DNA of 18,615 bases, taken from positions 1 through 18,615 of the forward strand of contig JAEWFK010000109.1 in NCBI GenBank assembly GCA_023388835.1. The letters are read 5' to 3'. This document shows, one piece after another, positions 6,911 to 14,242 of this stretch. The notes beneath the pieces were generated by a model. The model had not been told where the DNA came from. It saw only the letters and a list, made by a program, of their open reading frames with translations, and did no database searches. The translations under genes were made by a program, and so were the position numbers. This DNA comes from Pseudomonadota bacterium (GTDB lineage Bacteria > Pseudomonadota > Gammaproteobacteria > Burkholderiales > Burkholderiaceae_B). Every line of letters begins with the position of its first letter. Positions within the stretch are counted from its first letter, which is position 1.

Positions 6911-8695
6911 TCAGCCGGCTGATTTTTCCGTGTCCCGCCGCAGTTCGCATTGCGTCGGGGCCGCTGCGGCCAACCTCAGCTCGAAATGCCGAAGCTCGTC
7001 GCGCCGGAATACATGCACGATCACCGCCTCGCCGGGCCGGTGGCGGGACAGCAGGGTGCTGAGTGATTTTTCGTCCTGCACGCGCAGGCCACCCACCGCG
7101 ACGATAATGTCTCCAGCGGACAGGCCCGCCTTGTGTGCTGCGCCGCCTTCGTAGACCGTGGCCACCACGCACTGCCCATTGGCGCTACGTAGGCGGGCAT
7201 CCATCCCGCTGTCGTTGTCGGCCGCCTTCCAAGACATTGCAATGTGCTGGTGCCCCAGCAGCCTCTCCAAAGGCACATCTTCACGTCCATAGGCGTAGCG
7301 GGAAAGGAATTCCCCGGCATCAAAGCCTGTGGCTTCGCGAACGAGCGCGGGCATGTCGCCCTCATCGATTCCCATCGGCTTGCCTTGATAGAACTCGCGG
7401 CCGTAGCGGTCCCACATCAGTTGCATCACATCATCGAGCGAGCGCGTGTCCTCGGTAGCCTGGCGAATCGCCAAATCGAGTCCGAGGGCAACCAGCGAGC
7501 CCTTCGTGTAGTAGCTCACCAGTGCATTGGGGGAGTTCTCATCCTGCTTGTAATAGCGAGTCCAGGCATCGAACGAACTTTCAGCCACGCTCTGCTTGAG
7601 GCGCCCCGCGCCGCGATGCACCGTGGTGATGGTCTTGGCCAGCCTGCGCAGGTAGGCCGCCTCATCGATGATGCCCGCACGCAGCAGAAACAGGTCGTCG
7701 TAATAGGAGGTGAACCCTTCGAATACCCAGAGCAGCTGGGTGTGGTTCTCGCGGGCCAAGTCGTACGGCGTAAAGGCGGCCGGCTTGATGCGTTTCACGT
7801 TCCAGGTGTGGAAGTATTCATGGCTGACCAAGCCCAGGAAGTTCTCGTAGCCCTCGCCCGCATCGCTGCGCCCCTTCGCAGGCAGGTCGTTACGGCTGCA
7901 CATCAGCGCCGTCGACGCGCGATGCTCCAAACCGCCGTAGCCGTCGCCCGTCACCATCGTCATGAAGACATAGCGTTCGGCACTATCCAGAAACGGCGCT
8001 TGGCGGCTGTGAGGTTCAAAGAACTCGATCTGGGCCTCGCAGATGCGGCGTGTATCTTCGATGATGCGTTGCAGATCCAGGCCGGGCGCGACGCCCGTGA
8101 ACACCATTTCATGCAGAGCGCCGCAGGCTTCGAAGCTCGCCACTTGCGGTGTGCCCATCTCCACAGGATGGTCGATGAGCGCATCGTAGTCGGGCGCGAT
8201 ATACATGCCGAAGCCGTGTCGCGGCGCGGCGAGCGGATGATCTGTTGCTTCCGGCAATGAGGTGTGCACAGTCCAATGACCGGCTTGCGGAGGCGGCTGC
8301 AGATGCACCAGGCATGGCTGGTCTTCCTGGCCGCGCACGGCCAGAAAGAGGCTGGTGCCGTTGAAGAAGGCATGGGTCTCGTCGACGTGGGCGCCCCTGA
8401 CCGAGAGGTCCCAGGCATAGACGGTGTACTCCACAGTGAGCGCGCCCACGCAGGGTTCGCAGCGCCAGCTGTGGTTGCCGCTCTTGCTCACCAGCACAGG
8501 TTTGTCGCCACAGCGGGCTTCCAGTGTTTCGACTTGGCGAGCGAAATCTCGAATAAGATAGCTGCCGGGAATCCAGGCTGGAAGCGCAAGCTCTTGTCCT
8601 TCCGCGTCGGGGTTGGCAATGGTCAAGATAACGCGCAGCCGATGGCCGGCGAGGTCATGCGGGATGACTGCGTAAGTAATCAAATCGGTTTTCAT
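6911..8695 (-). CDS. M61-family metallopeptidase with PDZ domain
   Basis: This 594-residue protein belongs to peptidase family M61 (glycyl aminopeptidase type). The gluzincin zinc site is clear: HEYFH with His292, Glu293 and His296, then the third ligand Glu326 in WVFEGFTSYYDD. The family signature GYGGLEHRAS lies at 252-261. An N-terminal beta-sandwich domain opens with the typical LPAWIPGSYLIRDFARQVE (residues 38-56). A C-terminal PDZ domain spans about 490-580 (GGAAHKAGLSAGDIIVAVGG). No signal peptide is visible, so it is probably cytoplasmic. The physiological substrate is unknown. GAGGA abuts the ATG almost directly, closer than a usual Shine-Dalgarno. It is divergent from the enoyl-CoA hydratase gene with only 32 nt between the start codons. 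Confidence 0.92.
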   Translation of the reverse strand: MKTDLITYAVIPHDLAGHRLRVILTIANPDAEGQELALPAWIPGSYLIRDFARQVETLEARCGDKPVLVSKSGNHSWRCEPCVGALTVEYTVYAWDLSVRGAHVDETHAFFNGTSLFLAVRGQEDQPCLVHLQPPPQAGHWTVHTSLPEATDHPLAAPRHGFGMYIAPDYDALIDHPVEMGTPQVASFEACGALHEMVFTGVAPGLDLQRIIEDTRRICEAQIEFFEPHSRQAPFLDSAERYVFMTMVTGDGYGGLEHRASTALMCSRNDLPAKGRSDAGEGYENFLGLVSHEYFHTWNVKRIKPAAFTPYDLARENHTQLLWVFEGFTSYYDDLFLLRAGIIDEAAYLRRLAKTITTVHRGAGRLKQSVAESSFDAWTRYYKQDENSPNALVSYYTKGSLVALGLDLAIRQATEDTRSLDDVMQLMWDRYGREFYQGKPMGIDEGDMPALVREATGFDAGEFLSRYAYGREDVPLERLLGHQHIAMSWKAADNDSGMDARLRSANGQCVVATVYEGGAAHKAGLSAGDIIVAVGGLRVQDEKSLSTLLSRHRPGEAVIVHVFRRDELRHFELRLAAAAPTQCELRRDTEKSAG

Positions 8696-8727
8696 TCCTC
8701 AATATTAACGTCCAACAAGGAGACGGC

Positions 8728-9504
8728 ATGAATGCACCCATGGTGAAAACAGAAGTCAGGGGTCGTGTGGCATTGGTCACTCTCGATCGCCCGAAAGCGC
8801 TGAACGCCCTGAGCAACGAACTCATTGATGAACTCGCAGATGCGCTGCGCAAGTTCGATGCAGACGAGGGCATCGGCGCCATCGTGCTGACCGGTTCCGA
8901 AAAGGCATTTGCCGCTGGCGCAGATATCGCCGCCATGCAGGGCTGGAACTACATGGACGTTTATAAACAGGATTACCTCGGCGGGAACTGGGAGTCCCTC
9001 AAGCGCATCCGTAAGCCGATCATTGCCGCGGTATCCGGCTACGCGTTGGGCGGGGGTTGCGAGCTGGCCATGACATGCGATCTCATCATTGCGGCCGAGA
9101 ACGCCAAGTTCGGCCAGCCCGAGATCAAGCTGGGCGTCATCCCAGGCTTCGGTGGAACCCAACGGCTGCCTCGAGCCGTCGGCAAGGCCAAGGCCATGGA
9201 CCTCGTGCTGACCGGCCGCATGATGGATGCCGACGAAGCCGAGCGTGCGGGCCTCGTGTCGCGTGTGGTACCGGTCGAACGTCTTCTGGAAGAAGCCATG
9301 CAGGCCGCCGAAATCATCGCCTCTTATTCCTTGCCGTCCGTCATCATGGCCAAGGAATGCGTAAACGCGGCCGACGAGGGCACGCTGAACGAAACCCTCA
9401 TGTACGAGCGGCGCAACTTTCATGCCCTGTTCGCCACGGAAGACCAGAAGGAAGGCATGCAAGCCTTCGTCGAAAAGCGCAAACCCCAATTCAAGCACCG
9501 ATAA
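8728..9504 (+). CDS. Enoyl-CoA hydratase (crotonase family)
   Basis: This 258-residue enzyme should hydrate 2-enoyl-CoA thioesters to 3-hydroxyacyl-CoA in fatty-acid or amino-acid degradation. Crotonase features are in order: the CoA-binding FAAGADIAAM (oxyanion hole, about 61-70), ALGGGCELAMTCD with catalytic Glu112, and QPEIKLGVIPGFGGTQRL with catalytic Glu132. Both glutamates needed for hydratase activity are present, which argues against an isomerase or decarboxylase of the same fold. The chain length it prefers cannot be told, and no other beta-oxidation gene is adjacent. A strong AAGGAG (8717-8722) precedes the ATG by 5 nt. Any promoter must lie in or across the start of the divergent peptidase gene. 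Confidence 0.92.
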   Translation: MNAPMVKTEVRGRVALVTLDRPKALNALSNELIDELADALRKFDADEGIGAIVLTGSEKAFAAGADIAAMQGWNYMDVYKQDYLGGNWESLKRIRKPIIAAVSGYALGGGCELAMTCDLIIAAENAKFGQPEIKLGVIPGFGGTQRLPRAVGKAKAMDLVLTGRMMDADEAERAGLVSRVVPVERLLEEAMQAAEIIASYSLPSVIMAKECVNAADEGTLNETLMYERRNFHALFATEDQKEGMQAFVEKRKPQFKHR

Positions 9505-9507
9505 GAC

Positions 9508-9540
9508 AGTGCCGGCCTGCTCGCGGATCAGGCCGGTACT
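9508..9540 (+). terminator. Hairpin after enoyl-CoA hydratase gene
   Basis: Starting 4 nt after the stop codon, AGTGCCGGCCTG pairs with CAGGCCGGTACT, a 12-bp stem with one G-U pair and a 9-nt loop. The following sequence GTTGGGTTTGTGTTCT is T-rich but broken by G. This is likely a rho-independent terminator separating the hydratase gene from the atp operon. Confidence 0.7.
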
Positions 9541-9562
9541 GTTGGGTTTGTGTTCTGCCAGC

Positions 9563-9592
9563 TTGCTTGGGTTTCTTGAAAAACGCTATACT
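9563..9592 (+). promoter_or_regulatory. Candidate promoter of the atp operon
   Basis: TTGCTT (9563-9568) and TATACT (9587-9592) are separated by 18 nt and lie just after the upstream terminator. The predicted start near 9599 gives a leader of about 100 nt before atpI. This is the best sigma-70-like pair in the 195-nt gap. Confidence 0.6.
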
Positions 9593-9642
9593 CTTTGAGT
9601 TTGCCGGCGCGCAGCGCCTGCAATACCGGGTTTAGCCCCCAA

Positions 9643-9692
9643 CGACTTTAGCAGCGCAGTTGGGAAGGCGACTTCAAGCGCACTTGGGAAGG
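9643..9692 (+). repeat. Imperfect tandem repeat in atpI leader
   Basis: Two adjacent copies of a unit of about 25 nt (9643-9668 and 9669-9692) both begin CGACTT and both end in AGCGCA[G/C]TTGGGAAGG. They differ by a 2-nt gap and two substitutions. The second copy supplies the atpI ribosome binding site (GGAAGG, 7 nt before the ATG); the first carries a duplicate of it. Upstream CCCAAC (9638-9643) can pair with GTTGGG of copy one (9659-9664). Confidence 0.75.
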
Positions 9693-9699
9693 CGGGTTC

Positions 9700-10122
9700 A
9701 TGGATGAGAATTCCCCCATCGTACTGACCGACGCGGAACGCGCGCGAATCGGTCAGCGCGCCAGCCAGGGCCTTATCAGGGCACTGGTCGCGCAGGCGGG
9801 CATGGCCGTGTTCGCGGTCGTGCTGTCGGGCATGGTGGCGGGGGCCAATGCGGCGTTGTCGGCGCTCGTGGGCGCGGCCGCGTATTTCATTCCGAACGTG
9901 CTTTTCGCCTTGCGTCTGTTTGCGGGCATGCTGGGCCCTATGAAGTCCGGCCCCATGGCCTTTTTTTGGGGCGAGGCATTCAAACTCGGTACCGCGGTTC
10001 TGATTCTTGGGCTCGCAGCATGGAAAGGAGAGGGCTGGCTGGTTTGGCCTGCGCTGCTGCTGGGTCTGCTGTGTGTATTGAAAGGGTATGTGCTGCTACT
10101 GGCGTTTCGCAAGCTGCCGTAG
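9700..10122 (+). CDS. atpI: ATP synthase subunit I
   Basis: AtpI is a small inner-membrane protein encoded first in atp operons; it aids assembly of the c-ring and is not part of the finished enzyme. This one has 140 residues with four hydrophobic segments at about 26-48, 52-75, 88-107 and 112-135. The family-typical AALSALVGAAAYFIPNVLFALRLF links the second segment, and GEAFKLGTAVLILGLA forms the third. The ATG at 9700 has GGAAGG 7 nt upstream. Its identification depends both on the hydrophobic pattern and on its place directly before atpB. Confidence 0.92.
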   Translation: MDENSPIVLTDAERARIGQRASQGLIRALVAQAGMAVFAVVLSGMVAGANAALSALVGAAAYFIPNVLFALRLFAGMLGPMKSGPMAFFWGEAFKLGTAVLILGLAAWKGEGWLVWPALLLGLLCVLKGYVLLLAFRKLP

Positions 10123-10179
10123 CGGTATTGATTGGTCTCGGGGAATTCTCCGGTTCGTGTTTACAGGATAAGGTTTCAG

Positions 10180-11061
10180 ATGGCTTCTGCTGCTGATATT
10201 TCGCCCCAGTCTTACTACATCCAGCATCACCTGGTTCACCTGAATAATATCGGTGAAAAACAGTCAGCCGTCGCCAATTTCGGTGTCATCAACTATGACT
10301 CCCTGATCTGGTCGGTGCTCATGGGCATCATTGTCCTGTTCTTCCTGTGGCGCGCCGCCTCGCGTGCCACCACGGGCGTGCCAGGTCGCTTCCAGGTGGC
10401 CGTTGAAATGCTCGTCGACATGGTCGAAGACCAGGCCAAGGGCATCGTCCCCAACGAAAAGAGTCGCCGCTTCGTGTCGCCGCTGGCGCTCACGATCTTC
10501 CTGTGGATCATCCTCATGAATACGCTCGACTTGGTTCCGGTCGACCTCATGCCCTGGATCCTCAAGATCACCGGCCTGGGCGCCGAGCATGGCGACCCCG
10601 TTTACTACCATCGTATTTTGCCCACCGCCGATCTCAATATCACCATGGGTATGTCCCTGGGCGTGTTGCTGATCATGATCTACTACGGCATCAAGATCAA
10701 GAATCCCGGCGGTTTTGTCAAAGAGCTGTTCAGTGCTCCGTTCCACGGTCATGGCGTTGCCGCCCTGATTCTGGCGCCCGCCAACCTGCTCATGAACCTT
10801 ATCGAGTATGCAGCGAAAACCGTTTCGCTTGGCATGCGGTTGTTCGGCAACATGTTTGCCGGCGAACTCGTCTTCATGCTGATCGCCCTGCTGGGCGGTG
10901 CATGGACCGGTTTTAATGGCGCAAGCCTTGGTCTTGGTCTGGGCCATATCCTGGCCGGCACGGTGTGGGCCATCTTCCACATCCTTATCGTGCTGCTGCA
11001 AGGCTTCATCTTCATGATGCTCACCCTCGTCTACGTGGGGCAGGCTCACGAAGGCCATTAA
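10180..11061 (+). CDS. atpB: ATP synthase Fo subunit a
   Basis: Subunit a forms the two half-channels that carry protons to and from the c-ring in the inner membrane. The 293-residue protein has several membrane helices and the key segment VSLGMRLFGNMFAGELVFML; Arg220 there is the essential arginine (Arg210 in E. coli). The C-terminal helix runs HILIVLLQGFIFMMLTLVYV. I chose ATG 10180 because AGGATAAGG lies about 8 nt upstream and the protein then opens MASAADISPQSYYIQHHL. The frame is open 16 codons further, but without a ribosome site. A 118-nt gap precedes atpE, with a 6-bp hairpin (CCGGAG 11074-11079 / CTCCGG 11090-11095). Confidence 0.96.
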   Translation: MASAADISPQSYYIQHHLVHLNNIGEKQSAVANFGVINYDSLIWSVLMGIIVLFFLWRAASRATTGVPGRFQVAVEMLVDMVEDQAKGIVPNEKSRRFVSPLALTIFLWIILMNTLDLVPVDLMPWILKITGLGAEHGDPVYYHRILPTADLNITMGMSLGVLLIMIYYGIKIKNPGGFVKELFSAPFHGHGVAALILAPANLLMNLIEYAAKTVSLGMRLFGNMFAGELVFMLIALLGGAWTGFNGASLGLGLGHILAGTVWAIFHILIVLLQGFIFMMLTLVYVGQAHEGH

Positions 11062-11179
11062 GGCAGTCCGGCTCCGGAGACTTTCCCCCCTCCGGGATCG
11101 GTCGAGCAGGCTTGCCACCTGCAAAGCAGTTTCTTTGACTATTTGAATCACACACGGTTATCTAAACCAAGGAGTTATC

Positions 11180-11422
11180 ATGACTGACGTCGCTTTCGTT
11201 GCTCTGGCTGCCGGTCTCATCATCGGTCTGGGCGCTTTCGGCTGCTGCATTGGCATTGCAGTGATGGGTGGCAAGTACCTCGAAGCCTCGGCTCGCCAGC
11301 CTGAGCTGATGAATGCCCTGCAAACCAAGATGTTCCTGCTCGCAGGCCTGATCGACGCAGCATTCCTGATCGGCGTCGGTATCGCCATGCTGTTCGCCTT
11401 CGCCAACCCCTTTGTCGGGTAA
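11180..11422 (+). CDS. atpE: ATP synthase Fo subunit c
   Basis: Subunit c is the proton-carrying hairpin that assembles into the rotor ring. The 80-residue protein has two membrane helices joined by the polar loop ARQPEL (39-43), which contacts the F1 stalk. The proton-binding carboxylate is Asp59 in LLAGLIDAAFLIG. The Glu/Gln/Ser/Thr set of sodium-type rings is absent, so this is a proton ring. In helix one, GAFGCCIGIAVMGGK carries Cys22-Cys23 where the E. coli protein has Ala24-Ala25, and Ala27 where E. coli has Gly29. A strong AAGGAG precedes the ATG after an A/T-rich stretch, fitting the high translation this gene needs. Structured gaps lie on both sides. Confidence 0.97.
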   Translation: MTDVAFVALAAGLIIGLGAFGCCIGIAVMGGKYLEASARQPELMNALQTKMFLLAGLIDAAFLIGVGIAMLFAFANPFVG

Positions 11423-11431
11423 AGAGGGTTG

Positions 11432-11486
11432 CCCGCCTCGCGGCGGGAAAAGCGGCCGCGGGCGCATCTCGGTGCGCCCCTGCGGC
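11432..11486 (+). promoter_or_regulatory. Two stable hairpins between atpE and atpF
   Basis: CCCGCC (11432-11437) pairs with GGCGGG (11442-11447) across a 4-nt loop. A larger stem follows: GCCGC plus GGGCGCA (11455-11466) pairs with TGCGCCC (11473-11479) and GCGGC (11482-11486), with a 2-nt bulge and a 6-nt loop. No T run follows, so it is not a standard terminator. It may protect the 3' end of atpE mRNA or lower downstream expression. Confidence 0.6.
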
Positions 11487-11545
11487 ATGGACATTAGTCG
11501 TCGGCGGGCTCCGCTCGGCGCTAAGGGTATTAAAGGGAAACGACC

Positions 11546-12016
11546 GTGAATTTAAACGCGACTCTCTTTTTCCAGATGATCGTGTTTTTCGTGTTGGCGT
11601 GGTTTACGATGAAGTTCATCTGGCCGCCCCTCACGAAGGCGATGGACGACCGCCGCCAGAAGATCGCCGATGGTTTGGCGGCTGCTGATAAAGGCAAGGC
11701 CGATCTGGCACAGGCACAGGCTCGCATCAACCTCATCGAGGCCAATGCGAAGAACGACAACCATGCACGCATGGTTGAAGCCGAGAAACAGGCGGCTGCC
11801 ATCATCGACCAGGCACGTCGGGATGCGGAATCCGAGAAGGCCCGCATCGTGGCACAGGCTCAGCAAGATGCCGCACAGGAAGTGCAGCGGGTGCGTGAAG
11901 CTCTGCGCGCCGATGTCGCGGTTCTGGCCGTGAAGGGTGCGGAACAGATTCTGAAGCGTGAAGTCGACGCCAACGCTCATGCCGGGCTGCTCGACCAGCT
12001 CAAGGCGCAACTGTAA
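11546..12016 (+). CDS. atpF: ATP synthase Fo subunit b
   Basis: Subunit b forms the peripheral stalk that holds F1 against Fo as a dimer. The 156-residue protein starts MNLNATLFFQMIVFFVLAWF, with one membrane helix at about 6-26 followed by FIWPPLTKAMDDRRQKI. A long Ala/Glu/Gln/Arg-rich coiled-coil stretches to about residue 140. The start is GTG, with AAAGGG about 10 nt upstream. The length equals the usual b subunit, and there is a single b gene with no b' paralogue, as in other proteobacteria with one peripheral-stalk gene. Confidence 0.96.
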   Translation: MNLNATLFFQMIVFFVLAWFTMKFIWPPLTKAMDDRRQKIADGLAAADKGKADLAQAQARINLIEANAKNDNHARMVEAEKQAAAIIDQARRDAESEKARIVAQAQQDAAQEVQRVREALRADVAVLAVKGAEQILKREVDANAHAGLLDQLKAQL

Positions 12017-12029
12017 TTCAGGATAGGCC

Positions 12030-12569
12030 ATGGCTGAACTATCGACTATCGCCCGACCGTATGCCGAAGCGCTTTTCGCGTCGGCTCGCGACGACCAGGC
12101 AGCCCTGGCGTCCTGGTCGACTTTGCTGTCCGAGCTTGCCGCGTTGGCAAGCATCGACGACGTACGCGAGGCTCTGACCGATCCGCGGCTTAACGCCGCA
12201 AAACGCATCGAGCTGTTCACGGGGCTGGTCAAGTCCCCGTTGTCGGCCGCTGCGCGCAATTTCATTGCGTTGTTGATCGACAATCACCGGATTCTGGTGC
12301 TTCCGCAGGTTGCCGAGCAGTTCGAGCTGCTGAAGAATCAGCTCGAAGGAACTGCTCTGGCCGAAATCACCAGCGCCTTTCCGATCAGCGACGAACAGGT
12401 CCAGCAACTCGTTGCCGGGCTCGAAACAAAGTTCGGCCTCAAACTCAAGCCGGCCGTCACCGTGGATCCTGAACTGATCGGCGGTGTGCGAGTGGTCGTG
12501 GGTGACCAAGTACTTGACACTTCGGTGCAGGCCCAATTGGCCCGCATGCGCGATACGCTGGCCGCCTGA
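12030..12569 (+). CDS. atpH: ATP synthase F1 subunit delta
   Basis: Delta sits on top of F1 and binds the N-termini of the alpha subunits and the end of the b dimer. The 179-residue protein has the expected N-terminal helical domain (STIARPYAEALFASARD, about 5-21; LINNHR-like LLIDNHRILVLPQV near 85) and a C-terminal part with the signature DPELIGGVRVVVGDQVLDTSVQAQL (about 150-173). AGGATAGG precedes the ATG, and the gene follows atpF by 13 nt. Confidence 0.95.
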   Translation: MAELSTIARPYAEALFASARDDQAALASWSTLLSELAALASIDDVREALTDPRLNAAKRIELFTGLVKSPLSAAARNFIALLIDNHRILVLPQVAEQFELLKNQLEGTALAEITSAFPISDEQVQQLVAGLETKFGLKLKPAVTVDPELIGGVRVVVGDQVLDTSVQAQLARMRDTLAA

Positions 12570-12602
12570 CGAAGCCAGATAACAGGATTCAGGAGTCTGA
12601 AC

Positions 12603-14144
12603 ATGCAACTTAACCCGTCCGAGATCAGCGAACTGCTCAAGGCCCGTATCGAAGGCCTGGGTGCGTCGACCGATGTTCGCACACAAGGCACGGTCGTTTC
12701 CGTGACCGACGGTATTTGCCGCATCCACGGCCTGTCCGATGTGATGCAGGGCGAAATGCTCGAATTTCCCAACAACGTTTTCGGCCTGGCCCTGAACCTC
12801 GAGCGCGATTCCGTCGGCGCCGTGGTGCTGGGCGACTACACCGGCGTATCCGAAGGCGACCCGGTCAAGACGACCGGCCGCATTCTGGAAGTCCCGGTCG
12901 GTCCGGAACTCCGCGGCCGTGTTGTCGATTCGTTGGGCGCGCCCATCGACGGCAAGGGTCCCATCAATGCCAAGCAGACCGACGTCATCGAGAAGGTCGC
13001 GCCTGGCGTGATCGCGCGTAAGTCGGTGTCGCAGCCGCTGCAGACCGGTACCAAGGCTATCGACGCCATGGTGCCTATCGGTCGCGGCCAGCGCGAGCTG
13101 ATCATTGGTGACCGCCAGACCGGCAAGACCGCCGTTGCAGTCGACACCATCATCGCCCAGAAAGGCCAGAACGTCACGTGCGTGTACGTTGCTATCGGTC
13201 AGAAGGCATCCACGATCGCCAACGTGGTGCGCAAGCTCGAAGAGCACGGCGCGCTCGAATACACGATCGTCGTGGCCGCTGCTGCATCCGAGTCGGCAGC
13301 CATGCAGTACATCGCGGCTTATTCCGGCTGCACCATGGGCGAATACTTCCGCGACCGCGGCGAAGACGCTCTGATCATCTATGACGATCTGACCAAGCAG
13401 GCATGGGCCTACCGTCAGGTATCGCTGCTTCTGCGCCGCCCTCCTGGCCGCGAAGCCTACCCTGGCGACGTCTTCTATCTGCACTCCCGTCTGCTCGAGC
13501 GCGCTGCTCGCGTGAACGAAGAATACGTTGAAAAATTCACCAATGGCGAGATCAAGGGTCGCACCGGATCCTTGACCGCATTGCCCATCATCGAAACGCA
13601 GGCCGGCGACGTTTCCGCCTTCGTTCCGACGAACGTGATTTCCATTACCGATGGCCAGATCTTTCTGGAAACCGACCTTTTCAACGCTGGTATCCGTCCC
13701 GCCATCAACGCCGGTATCTCGGTGTCCCGTGTGGGTGGAGCCGCGCAAACCAAGGTCATCAAGAAACTCTCGGGCGGCATTCGTACCGACTTGGCACAGT
13801 ACCGTGAGTTGGCCGCGTTTGCGCAGTTCGCCTCCGACCTCGACGACGCCACTCGGCGCCAGCTCGAGCGCGGCAAGCGCGTGGTCGAGCTGTTGAAGCA
13901 GCCGCAGTACCAGCCGCAGCCGGTTTGGGAACAGGCCGTCGCGCTGTACTCGGTCAACAACGGCTATCTCGACGACCTGGAAGTTGAACAGATCCTGCCG
14001 TTCGAGAAGGCACTGAAAGACTTCCTCAAGTCCAAGCACGAAGGCCTGATCGGTCGCGTCCAGGACAAGAAGGAATTGTCCAAGGAAGACGAAGCCGAAC
14101 TGGTTTCGGCTATCCAGGAATTCAAGAAGCACGGAGCTTTTTGA
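12603..14144 (+). CDS. atpA: ATP synthase F1 subunit alpha
   Basis: Alpha forms the non-catalytic nucleotide-binding subunits of the F1 hexamer. At 513 residues it has the same length as the E. coli protein. The P-loop GDRQTGKT is at 169-176, and the arginine finger that reaches the catalytic site is Arg376 in VSRVGGAAQTK. The DELSEAD-free alpha-type C-terminal helical domain ends in VSAIQEFKKHGAF. AGGAG lies 7 nt before the ATG. A 98-nt gap with hairpins separates it from atpG. Confidence 0.98.
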   Translation: MQLNPSEISELLKARIEGLGASTDVRTQGTVVSVTDGICRIHGLSDVMQGEMLEFPNNVFGLALNLERDSVGAVVLGDYTGVSEGDPVKTTGRILEVPVGPELRGRVVDSLGAPIDGKGPINAKQTDVIEKVAPGVIARKSVSQPLQTGTKAIDAMVPIGRGQRELIIGDRQTGKTAVAVDTIIAQKGQNVTCVYVAIGQKASTIANVVRKLEEHGALEYTIVVAAAASESAAMQYIAAYSGCTMGEYFRDRGEDALIIYDDLTKQAWAYRQVSLLLRRPPGREAYPGDVFYLHSRLLERAARVNEEYVEKFTNGEIKGRTGSLTALPIIETQAGDVSAFVPTNVISITDGQIFLETDLFNAGIRPAINAGISVSRVGGAAQTKVIKKLSGGIRTDLAQYRELAAFAQFASDLDDATRRQLERGKRVVELLKQPQYQPQPVWEQAVALYSVNNGYLDDLEVEQILPFEKALKDFLKSKHEGLIGRVQDKKELSKEDEAELVSAIQEFKKHGAF

Positions 14145-14161
14145 ACCAGGCGGGCTAGGTA

Positions 14162-14219
14162 GGGGAGCCGAAGGGCTTCCCATCTACATGCCGGGCAGGG
14201 CACCCAACGTGATCTGCCC
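14162..14219 (+). promoter_or_regulatory. Hairpins between atpA and atpG
   Basis: GGGGAGCC (14162-14169) pairs with GGCTTCCC (14174-14181) around a GAAG tetraloop, eight pairs with one G-U. A second stem, GGGCAG (14193-14198) with CTGCCC (14214-14219), has a 15-nt loop and ends 23 nt before the atpG start. There is no T run, so a role in mRNA stability or translation is more likely than termination. Confidence 0.5.
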
Positions 14220-14242
14220 CAACGCCTTCTCAGGAAACAGCA

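Noticed and set aside
7244..8260. A 338-codon plus-strand frame inside the M61 peptidase gene
   Set aside because: It is antisense to a peptidase with intact zinc-site motifs; composition is typical of a shadow frame.
12039..14183. A 714-codon open frame on the minus strand across atpH-atpA
   Set aside because: It is fully antisense to two certain ATP synthase genes. High GC at third positions removes stop codons from that frame. The translation is His/Gly/Arg/Asp-rich with no recognisable domain.
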